Positions 7,061 through 15,500 of a stretch of DNA of 31,052 nucleotides are shown one piece after another. The translations under genes were made by a program, and so were the position numbers. Every line of letters begins with the position of its first letter. The first letter of the stretch is position 1. Source of the DNA: a virus. Below the pieces are notes generated by a model. The model was given only the letters and a program-made list of their open reading frames with translations. It made no database searches and was not told the origin of the DNA. Location of the stretch: the IMG/VR virus record IMGVR_UViG_3300012363_000216, positions 1 to 31,052 of that record; one strand, 5' to 3'.

Positions 7061-9510
7061 GTACCCATGACCGTGATGAGACTCGTTGTGGCGGTCGTTT
7101 GGGGATTAAGTGCAGTACCTGGTGCTGTAGAGCTGCGAATTTCAAATGTCATACTACCTACGGGCGTCAAGACGACGTAATAAAACTGTGGTCCACCAGA
7201 AAAAGAATTTCCTACTGGAGCATAATTTGTATTCGCAAAGTTAGTTGCCCAATTGACGATAATTTGTGTCGTGCTTATTGATACGCTTGTAATGTTAAAA
7301 CCATCCTGAACAGTTACCCCCCCAGCTCCATCCGTAGTGATTTTGCCCCATGCTTTTACGGTATTTTTTAGAGTAAGAGAGTTGCTAAACCCTTGTGTCG
7401 AAGCTGGATTTGAACCACCTGATAAATCTATATATCCAAAGCTACGAATAGCGGGTACCGTGAAGCTAGTAGCGCCAGGGCCTCCTGCTGCTTCTATGCC
7501 TGCGCTTTGACCAAATACAGTTCCAGTTCCAGTTCCCTGGAAGCTACCTCCTAAGCCATTTGGCGTACCGCCGATACCACGCACACCCATCCCGCTGAGA
7601 GTACCGCCAGTACCTATTACTCCTTGACCAGTAGTTGGCCCTCCTGTGCCAGTTACTCCGGCTCCGGTGCCTGCACCTAACCCTTGGACTCCTTGACCAC
7701 TGCCGGATCCACCGTTGCCGATAATTCCAGGATTCGCAGCCCCTCCTGTAGCAGTAATCGCTGCGGCGCTGCCTCCTCCTAACGCTTGGATCCCGTTTCC
7801 AGCACCAAACCCTTGGAAGAAGCCACCAATGCCATTGGTAGCCCCACCCATGCCCTGTACGCCAATTCCACCTGCGGTGCCGCCTGTGCCAAGAACTCCG
7901 ATCCCCCCGCTGAGACCATTACCTCCAGTAAAACTACCGCCAGTTGACGTACCTGTTCCTGTAGCTTGTAGTGCGATATTATTTCCGCTAGCAGCAGCGT
8001 TGATTGTTAATCCAATCACTCCAACGGCAGGAGTAATCGTTCCACCACCATCTGAAATTGCAAAAGGCGTTAAAGGTGTATTAGAAGCGGCAGATAATTG
8101 GACGGTACCTTGAATGGTTGGGGTGGCTACCGGGAAGATTCGGCCCACTTCAAAATTTCGATCTCTTAAAAATACTCTGCTTCCATTTCGCCATGCGATA
8201 ATGTATCTACGACCTGGGATAGTAGATGTTCCTAATGTTTTAGCATTTGCCACTATAGCGGTAAGGGTAGTAGTCGCTCCCAATTCACGCACTATGTCTA
8301 TGTATAAACAATTTTGATCTGGAAGTGCTATTCCTGTGACATTATTATCTACGATTGTGTTACTAAGTATAGTGCTATTTTCAAATAATACACCTAAGCT
8401 GCGCCACATTAAACTAGAATAGGTTTGAGTTGAACCATTGGAAACGTTTAAGCCAGTTTCAGTATAAGTAAATGTATTGGCGGTTACTGGGGCAATAATA
8501 GTCTTGGTACCTGCTGGAAAGTTAGTTTCGCCAGGGGTCATGTCAATGACTTGTCCAAGGACAAATGGATGGGCAGTAGAGGTGACCGTAACCGTGTTGC
8601 CAAGAGTTCTGGTTATGTTTGTCGCGGTAACGTTAATCAGCGGAAAGTAAAAATTATCTTGATTTTGAGTTAAGACGGGTTGTCCGTAAGTAATTTTAAC
8701 ATTATCTCGATTAGTTGGAGCATACCAAGTGGTTCCACCTCTAAGTTCCCACGTGGAAGTCATCATGGCGTCCATCCACTGTTTTAAATTCGTAATATTC
8801 TTATCTTCGCCAGCGAATGGGTCTACAAGACTAAATGGCGATTGATATGTAATTTGATTTTCAGTTCTACTTCCCCATGGATATGTAAAAACAGAGCTTG
8901 GATTATCACCACCAGATCCCAAACGGAACATCATTTTTCTAGCATCCGTGATAGTGACTATATTATTATTGATATCGGTAACTACTTTAGCTATTGGAGC
9001 TATATTGGTTGCTGAAGTAAAGTTTTGTGTGGTTATTATAATTCTGTATTTTAATGTGAATGCCAACGGCACGGTTTGTGGGATTTCCGTTAGACTGTTG
9101 GCGTCCAGAAATTGAACTAAATCGGTAGTAGTAGAGTCGGTTGGTCTTGATAAATCTAATCCTACAAAATTAGTAACTCCGGCAGTAAAGGATCCAACTA
9201 CATTTGTGTTAGAAGCATTTAATGCTTCTATGGGTTGTGTATCAGAGACCGTGAAAATTGTGCCACTAGACGATGCGCCAAAGTGCATTAATAGTCCGCT
9301 AGCAACATTTAATGTCAAAGTTGATGCTGGATTGCCAATTGTATTGGTTATTGGAATAGTAAATCCACGTAAAATTTCGGGTTGTCGGCCAGTAAGCATT
9401 TTACCTGCCAACACATCAAAATCTGCGGCTACGCCACTTTCTATTGCGCGGAGGTGCGGGACGTCAACTCTCATTTGACCGAGTAGGTTTGCTTGACGAA
9501 TTACAGCCAT
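7054..9510 (-). CDS. Fibre-like virion protein with glycine-rich repeat zone
   Basis: This 818-aa protein is the last gene of the structural block. It starts VIRQANLLGQMRVDVPHLRAIESG, an N-terminus of the kind that attaches fibres to the baseplate. Residues about 300-370 hold one copy of the PGE repeat domain (TPGETNFPAG, then TFTYTE). Residues about 515-675 consist of roughly 12-residue glycine-rich units of the form GxGVxGxGG, which could pack as polyglycine-II helices or a collagen-like shaft. The last 140 residues (from LKNTVKAWGKI) resemble beta-sandwich tips found at phage fibre ends. A host-binding role is inferred. The leader GAAAGAATAA before ATG 9510 is also found before the gene starting at 28704. 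Confidence 0.85.
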   Translation of the reverse strand: MAVIRQANLLGQMRVDVPHLRAIESGVAADFDVLAGKMLTGRQPEILRGFTIPITNTIGNPASTLTLNVASGLLMHFGASSSGTIFTVSDTQPIEALNASNTNVVGSFTAGVTNFVGLDLSRPTDSTTTDLVQFLDANSLTEIPQTVPLAFTLKYRIIITTQNFTSATNIAPIAKVVTDINNNIVTITDARKMMFRLGSGGDNPSSVFTYPWGSRTENQITYQSPFSLVDPFAGEDKNITNLKQWMDAMMTSTWELRGGTTWYAPTNRDNVKITYGQPVLTQNQDNFYFPLINVTATNITRTLGNTVTVTSTAHPFVLGQVIDMTPGETNFPAGTKTIIAPVTANTFTYTETGLNVSNGSTQTYSSLMWRSLGVLFENSTILSNTIVDNNVTGIALPDQNCLYIDIVRELGATTTLTAIVANAKTLGTSTIPGRRYIIAWRNGSRVFLRDRNFEVGRIFPVATPTIQGTVQLSAASNTPLTPFAISDGGGTITPAVGVIGLTINAAASGNNIALQATGTGTSTGGSFTGGNGLSGGIGVLGTGGTAGGIGVQGMGGATNGIGGFFQGFGAGNGIQALGGGSAAAITATGGAANPGIIGNGGSGSGQGVQGLGAGTGAGVTGTGGPTTGQGVIGTGGTLSGMGVRGIGGTPNGLGGSFQGTGTGTVFGQSAGIEAAGGPGATSFTVPAIRSFGYIDLSGGSNPASTQGFSNSLTLKNTVKAWGKITTDGAGGVTVQDGFNITSVSISTTQIIVNWATNFANTNYAPVGNSFSGGPQFYYVVLTPVGSMTFEIRSSTAPGTALNPQTTATTSLITVMGTQ
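7480..7960 (-). repeat. Glycine-rich tandem repeat zone of the fibre gene
   Basis: About a dozen degenerate units of 11-13 codons follow the form GxGVxGxGG. Examples are GGIGVLGTGG, GGIGVQGMGG, GQGVIGTGG and GMGVRGIGG. The zone is GC-rich compared with the rest of the gene, as expected from glycine codons. Confidence 0.8.
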
Positions 9511-9536
9511 ATATTATTCTTTCTCTTAATAAAAGA

Positions 9537-9956
9537 TTAAATCTCTGAATCAGAATACCAAGTTAGACCTTCAAAGCTAAAAGATCCACGCATGACGCTG
9601 CGTTCATTAATTATCCAATTTTGAGTAATTACGGCCGCATCATCTAGCCTAAAAATTACTCTATCACTTGCACGATCTACCAATGAAAAGCTAACGTATT
9701 TCTCTAATAATAGATTACTTTGCGAAGCTGAAATCCCACGACCCTCAAGCCCCCCATCAAATCTGATTCGAACACACTGAATCCGTCCCGTAATAGAATA
9801 AGGTCCAGGTGCTAATTCAAATGGTATAATGGAATCAATTCCATATATTGCTTTACGGCCAGTATCAATACTGTATTCAAAAGAGTTAACTATACCCACA
9901 ACCCTATTATTTATATAGATTTTTACGGATCCCGATGTAAAAGTTTTAGTTCTCAA
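9537..9956 (-). CDS. Small virion protein, tail-tube-like (tentative)
   Basis: This is a 139-aa beta-rich protein. The start is TTG 9956, supported by GAGGA six bases upstream inside the end of the kelch gene. The pattern (a conserved GxVxIYINN start, then IPFELAPGPYSITGRIQ, and a C-terminal VMRGSFSFEG strand) recalls phage tail-tube proteins of the XkdM/gp19 type, which are about this size. I rate this as similarity of pattern, not a firm match. Lying between two large adhesin-like genes, it could instead be a connector between fibre and baseplate. Confidence 0.6.
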   Translation of the reverse strand: MRTKTFTSGSVKIYINNRVVGIVNSFEYSIDTGRKAIYGIDSIIPFELAPGPYSITGRIQCVRIRFDGGLEGRGISASQSNLLLEKYVSFSLVDRASDRVIFRLDDAAVITQNWIINERSVMRGSFSFEGLTWYSDSEI

Positions 9957-12296
9957 TTAGAATCCTCTTATTGAGATTAAGTCCTGCGAAGAACCAAAAA
10001 TATAAATAATATCGTTTAATTTAGGGCCAGAACTGGTAGTTGGAATATCTCCGCCGCCTAATCCAACTGATCCTGGATATAAGATTGTTTTGTTAACTAA
10101 AACTCCTGCTGCTGCAATTAAATCAATAGTAGCAGAAGCAGAAATCCTTCCTGAAATTGAGTCTGTTAAATAAAATGAGCCCACATTTTGTGGAGCGGCT
10201 GGGACAAATGCACCAGTTTTAGCTAAAAGTGTGATCGACGTTCCTAGAGTTAAATTATTCGGGAAAACAAAACTAGAATCAATAGCTAATTGGGTGGGGG
10301 AAGCCACGAATAGATATTTAACTGGGAAAACAGCATTAGATGTTCCAAACCCAAAAGCCAACAATCCGCCTGTATTGGGGAATTGTGATGTGCTATTAAC
10401 GGTAATTAATGAATAATTTTGATTTTGATTAATATTTTGATTTAATGTTGTGCTTGTGGCAGTGATTGCTGGGCCAAAGCTTTTTGGATCATATATAAAT
10501 GGACCAGCAAATTTAGTATTATGAGTTGATTGAAAAGCTGTGATAGAAGCTTGGCTAACATTTATTGACGATTGAGTGTTAAAATCATTGGTGTTGTAAA
10601 AAATTACATTATTGGCTGTCCCGCTGGCCGTGGTTTGTATGCCATTTAAACCACCGGACGAAAATACAATATTATTGGACGTAAATACGTCCCAATTTCC
10701 ACCAGTTCCAGGAGTGATTACTATGGTATTATCTGGCCTTAAAATTGCTTTACATGCTGATTTTGCAATACTAAGCGTAGTATTTATATCATTATTCCAA
10801 ACTGCATTTAATGGATCGAATACCGATACATTATTATTAGCTGTAATACCAGCTATCCCTCCGGCAACTAATATTCTGCCATCTGGCATTACGGCTGCGC
10901 CTGATGCTGAAAATTGGTAAGAATTACTACCGCCGAAAGCTAAGTTTCCCCAAATTTGCGTAGTAGTATTATAAAGCTCTACGCTTTTTAAAGTAGCGAT
11001 TCCAGTATTGCCCCCCATTGCAAATACCATACCTCCACCACCACTAAACGATGATCCCGCGATGTTTATATAAATTAAATTATGATCATATTTGCTGCTA
11101 GTCATATTCCCAGTCGCAGTCCAAAAATTATTAATTGGATTATATATTTCAGATAAACTTATTGATGTGTTTGGACTAGTCTTATACCCACCACATACTA
11201 AAACCCTACCATCTTGTAATAAGGCCGCGGCATGGCCAGCACGTGGAGTTCGCATATTGGCTACGTTTTGCCATGAGAATGTGCTTGGATCGAATATTTC
11301 ACATGAATTAATTGGTATATTGGCAGATATTGTTTGAGTTGCAGTACTAGACCCATTTGTACCCGTTTCGGTATATAAGAATGTATTAGTTGTAATAAAA
11401 GTAATTGTTTTATTACCGGCAGGGAAAAGAGCTTCTCCTGGAGATACGTTAATTATTTGACCAACTAGAAATGGGTGATTATTTATAGTTACAGTAACTG
11501 TGCTGCCACCAGTTCTTACTAACCCACCGGCTGCGACTGAAAACGAAACAAAATTAAATCCACCTGTTACTAACACTCGACTATCAGCCATAACGGTCGC
11601 AGTATGATAAGAACGTTTTACGTTATTGGGAGGAACAGTTGAAATTATAGTGTTTGTAGTTGGATCGAAAATATTGCATATTGGAGTATTAGCTAAATTT
11701 CCATCAATAATTAGAGCCTTCCCACTATTTAATGTTACGGCTGCACCTTTAAATAATGAATATGATAATGTACCTTGTAAAGTTAATGTATTGTCAGTAT
11801 TGAATGTATATACGTTTTGATTATTAATACCGCTAGCATGTCCTCCGGCAACTAATATTCTGCCATCTTGCAACAAGGTTGTAGCCGCATAGTCCTTTTG
11901 TTCAGTGTTGATAACCGATGTAAATACTCCTACAGATCCGGTTACTGAACCATTGTTTTCGGCTAGTAGGTTATCGGCAATAAGTTGTTGACCTACGGCT
12001 ATATTGTGATTTGATGTGGTTAATAATTGTATTAAATTGTTTTTTCTAAAATTTGGACTGATGTAATGTTGCCTATTTGTTGTCCCATTTACAGTATTAG
12101 TATCATTATAGGTAAATTGTGAAATGCTTGTTATAGTTGAAACTGTTTGAACTCCAGCAGGAAAATTAGCCTCTCCTGGAGTTAAAAAAAATTGATTCCC
12201 TACCACCAAATTATGGTTAATTGCAGTATTAACCGTAACCGTAGTGCCGGATCGCGATAAACCTGCTGTAGGAATTGTTGGTTGTAATGATGCCAT
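9957..12296 (-). CDS. Kelch-propeller virion protein with PGE repeat domains
   Basis: Within this 779-aa protein about seven kelch-type blades are visible, each with a hydrophobic strand, DGR(I/V)LV and a glycine pair: near residues 140, 185, 235, 360, 415, 470 and 515. Seven blades is a usual number for a closed kelch beta-propeller. Two copies of the PGE repeat domain occur, one at the N-terminus (residues 12-80) and one inserted between blades 3 and 4 (about residues 255-325). The C-terminal part is Ser/Thr/Asn-rich and beta-like. Kelch propellers often bind glycans or proteins, so a receptor-binding or decoration role is inferred. No good Shine-Dalgarno precedes ATG 12296. Confidence 0.85.
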   Translation of the reverse strand: MASLQPTIPTAGLSRSGTTVTVNTAINHNLVVGNQFFLTPGEANFPAGVQTVSTITSISQFTYNDTNTVNGTTNRQHYISPNFRKNNLIQLLTTSNHNIAVGQQLIADNLLAENNGSVTGSVGVFTSVINTEQKDYAATTLLQDGRILVAGGHASGINNQNVYTFNTDNTLTLQGTLSYSLFKGAAVTLNSGKALIIDGNLANTPICNIFDPTTNTIISTVPPNNVKRSYHTATVMADSRVLVTGGFNFVSFSVAAGGLVRTGGSTVTVTINNHPFLVGQIINVSPGEALFPAGNKTITFITTNTFLYTETGTNGSSTATQTISANIPINSCEIFDPSTFSWQNVANMRTPRAGHAAALLQDGRVLVCGGYKTSPNTSISLSEIYNPINNFWTATGNMTSSKYDHNLIYINIAGSSFSGGGGMVFAMGGNTGIATLKSVELYNTTTQIWGNLAFGGSNSYQFSASGAAVMPDGRILVAGGIAGITANNNVSVFDPLNAVWNNDINTTLSIAKSACKAILRPDNTIVITPGTGGNWDVFTSNNIVFSSGGLNGIQTTASGTANNVIFYNTNDFNTQSSINVSQASITAFQSTHNTKFAGPFIYDPKSFGPAITATSTTLNQNINQNQNYSLITVNSTSQFPNTGGLLAFGFGTSNAVFPVKYLFVASPTQLAIDSSFVFPNNLTLGTSITLLAKTGAFVPAAPQNVGSFYLTDSISGRISASATIDLIAAAGVLVNKTILYPGSVGLGGGDIPTTSSGPKLNDIIYIFGSSQDLISIRGF
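10858..10884. repeat. 27-base direct repeat in kelch blades
   Basis: These 27 bases are identical to 11842-11868 in the same gene. Both encode the (D)GRILVAGG strand of a kelch blade on the minus strand. Confidence 0.8.
11401..11528. repeat. DNA repeat copy A (PGE domain, kelch gene)
   Basis: This stretch matches 20260-20387 in the baseplate gene at the DNA level. The first 22 bases (11401-11422) and the last 25 bases (11504-11528) are identical to the partner, with scattered changes in between. It encodes the VRTGG...HPF...SPGE...AGNKTI part of the PGE domain on the minus strand. Confidence 0.8.
11842..11868. repeat. 27-base direct repeat in kelch blades (partner)
   Basis: Identical to 10858-10884. 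It encodes the same strand in blade 1, whereas the partner lies in blade 6. Confidence 0.8.
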
Positions 12297-12339
12297 TGAT
12301 TATTAAATTTATTTAGGTCTACAATTCTGCTATTTTGCG

Positions 12340-12540
12340 TTACACTCGTTTTGGCGCTACCGGTATCCCCAGCGGTCTTCCCGTCTTAGACATTCGATGC
12401 GCACATCGGGGACAAAGGACGCCTTGCCCATCCAGCACCACATGGACGAAGAATTCGGAGTTGAGGGTGGGAGGATTCCCTTTGCCGACTACCATCCCGC
12501 ACTTATGGCATCCAACATCATCTTGATTGTGATGGCTCAT
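12340..12540 (-). CDS. Small zinc-ribbon protein between virion genes (66 aa)
   Basis: Two knuckles, CHKC (C11/C14) and CPRC (C43/C46), form a compact zinc-ribbon pattern. ATG 12540 overlaps the stop of the giant upstream gene as ATGA, which supports this frame over the two plus-strand frames here. It shares the raised GC content of the upstream module. A small zinc protein within a structural block is unusual; it may be an assembly factor for the giant protein, but this is speculation. Confidence 0.7.
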   Translation of the reverse strand: MSHHNQDDVGCHKCGMVVGKGNPPTLNSEFFVHVVLDGQGVLCPRCAHRMSKTGRPLGIPVAPKRV

Positions 12541-15500
12541 ATGATTGTCACCGTAAGAATGAATTGCGCAGTATTGTTGGTTGAATTCGGATTGTTGTTG
12601 TCCTTGACAGTGAAATAGATACGACAGATCCCTCCGATCGCGGGTAGCCCCCCCAGAATTGTCAAGTCCACACGGTAATTTGTATTTCCAATTCCATTAA
12701 AGCCCTGTCTCACCGTGGGTTGAATGTTCGCGTTGGGCAACAAGAAGGTGTTGTTTGATACTGCTGTGAGTGTCATGTTTGAGCTTCCGCCGAAATAGAA
12801 AGCTTGGTTTTGAGTTGCGCCCGCAACATGTGGAACACTTGGAAAAATTCGCCCAATCGCTGGAGAACTCCCCGGGATACTTCCCAACGCAAAGGTGCTG
12901 CCATAAAAATATGGACGCCGAAATAGAACTCCAGTTCGATCGGTACGCAACACAACAATGGAATTGAGCAAGACGTTGGGATTGGGTTGTCCGTTGATGA
13001 AGAAGCGGAAGCCGTTCACTCCCTGCTTGAGGTGTACCGGAATGGGCGTCGTAATATCTACTGGGGGGCCGAAACTGCCAGCTAAGTCTGGATTAGTTGT
13101 CGAGGGGATAGGAACTGGAGCACTCAACAAACCTCCATTGAATCCCCATTGGAATGTCTGGGTGCCTGGTCCATTGAAGGTAGAAAGATTGGGAATGACG
13201 AGAAAATCACCCCCACCCCCAGGTCCACGGATAACAAAGTCATAGATATTGCCGTTGGCAGGTTGGAATCCAAAATCAAACCAGGGTAATTGGTTTTGTC
13301 CAATATTGTTGTTGTTCCCATTTGCATTTCGTCCCTCTAGCTCTCCTGGTGCCTGGACGCCATTAGTAAGTAAAACGGCTGGAGAATTCTGAAGGTCAAT
13401 CAGCGCATTTTGTCGAGGAGATACAGACTGCCCTCTGTCATAGTCATGCATTGAATCAGTAAGAGGATACATCGCCCATTGGATGGGACCAAATGGGAAG
13501 CTTCCTCCCTGGAAGAGGCTGCCAAACGAGACAGTATAGCTCGCGAGTCCTAAGAAATATTTTGTTTCAAGAAGATGTCCGCTGTATGGAAACGCAACTC
13601 CCGGAGGGGCGCCCGGGATGCCTCCAGCGGTGTAGTTGGGAATACCCCCGCTAGGTGGAGTCTCCACCATAAACAAACCGTATTTAGTGACGCCTTGACC
13701 GTAGGTAGCGGTGAAGACATCGATGTTAAACTCATACAACATGCTCTGGGTGCCATCGGCAGCATTACAATTGATGAATGCGGGCGAATTGTCGGCTCCG
13801 ATTGGGTCCGCAAGACAGTTGTTGATGTAACAGGCCAGCCAGTTGACCGTGATGCCATACGAGAGCGTTAAATGCGGCCCAGCAGGTGGATTTCCGAGTG
13901 GACCCGCTTGCGCATAGCAGAAGGTTTGATGGTTGATGTCCGAAATTGGCGCTAACATGAGCGAGGAGTTAGGTGCGAAGCTGTCACTTCCCCCGCTCAA
14001 GTTGGTGGCAGCGATGGGGACCACCGGATCACTTGCTCCTGGTACAGCAACAGTCAGGACATAAATGGTAGCAGTAGCATCTCCTGCCACTTGACCAGTG
14101 ACGGTAGTATTGGTGGAACCAGCGAGAAAATTAACGGTAATGGTGATTATGTTGGTGGCACTTGGTGGCTGATTGGTATTGCCGGTCGTGACGACGCTGG
14201 CGGAGACCTGCTGTGAATATGCCATCCGAATGAAGTTGCCCTGAGCACCCTTGAACGCCGGTTGTACCTCATAGACGGCACCCGAGCCCGGTGTAGTGGA
14301 CTGCATGAAAATTTTTGCAAATGGAATGTCATTGGCCGTAATGGAATTAAACTCGTCACCGCCAGCCCAGTCGAATTGCCAATCCGAAGTGAGCCGTCCC
14401 CCACGTCCCTGGCGCGGAGAACCAGGTGGCAAATCGTCGTATTGCAACACACCGAGCGTTCCGTACTGGAGTGCGGTAACGCTCGTCATGTAAGGGCCGG
14501 ACTCGGCATAGCGAAAAACGTTAACGGTTGGAAGCCCGGCGCCAAAGCTGCCGCCACTCGCGGAGAGTAGGTCGATAATCTGTTTTTTTCCTCCCGGGAA
14601 ACCTGGCCCACCGACTGGAAGTCCGACTACCTCGTATTGAGAAAAGAACGGAGGACTAGTACAGGTGACTTCAACAACATCGATGTTTAGTACCGTGTCT
14701 CGGTAGCGCCTGGCGCTCGCGCCTGAAGTGAAACAATAGCCGCGAGAAATAATTGGGGCATCGTCATTGACTGCCCAAAAGAAACCAGTCTGTGCGCCAA
14801 CGACCGTTACCTTGGGTAATGCGGCTGTCACCATGTCTTCGGTGGCGGTACTTGGTGTCAGCGAGCCATCATCGGTCCAGGAAGTGGCGTTACCAGCTAG
14901 TTCTATCAGGAATTTCTCGGTCCCGCTGGATCGCCCGTAAACGCGAATTTGCGTTGCTCCAGTGACTAAGGTCCACGTCAGCGCGTTGCCACCGCTTCCG
15001 GTGCGTGTGACGGCTGAGCTGGCCGCCGTTTTGGTGACTTCATTCCTGGCGGCGAGTCGATAACTGTACGTCGCGTTCGGCAGCGAGCCTGCGGCCGCAC
15101 CTACTGCTAGACCTGCCGGTACTGCAATGGCTGCGGTGCGTGTGACTGCCGTCTTCGCTGCTTGAAAGTCATCGCTGTGCGAGGTTAGCGTAAGGCTGGG
15201 GACGGCCCAGAATCCAAATAAACCGTCAGGAGTACAGCCCGATGCATATGGTGCGGCAGCATAGCTATAGATTAAATCTGAAATTTTTTGCGGTGGGACG
15301 AGATCGTTGGTCCACCATCCATTCACCAAGCCCTGTTGAAAGTATAATGAATGGACGTGCGCGGTGCCTGGCGAATCTGTGACACGAGTACCAACCGTAG
15401 GACGAACGCGATTGGCCCCCATCGTTGCCGCAAACCTGTCTCTGTGACGCTTCGCTCGTCGGGCATTAAAGCGCTGAATCCAACTGGTGTTAGCGAGTGG

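Noticed and set aside
7480-7960. CRISPR-like array
   Set aside because: The repeats are degenerate, in frame and encode glycine units; there are no unique spacers of constant length.
7715-8113. Plus-strand proline-rich open frame
   Set aside because: It is the antisense of the glycine-rich repeats of the fibre gene (Gly codons read backwards give Pro/Ala), without a ribosome binding site or family motif.
12335-12618. Two plus-strand open frames opposite the small zinc-ribbon gene
   Set aside because: The minus-strand frame has two CxxC knuckles and an ATGA overlap with its upstream gene; the plus frames have neither.
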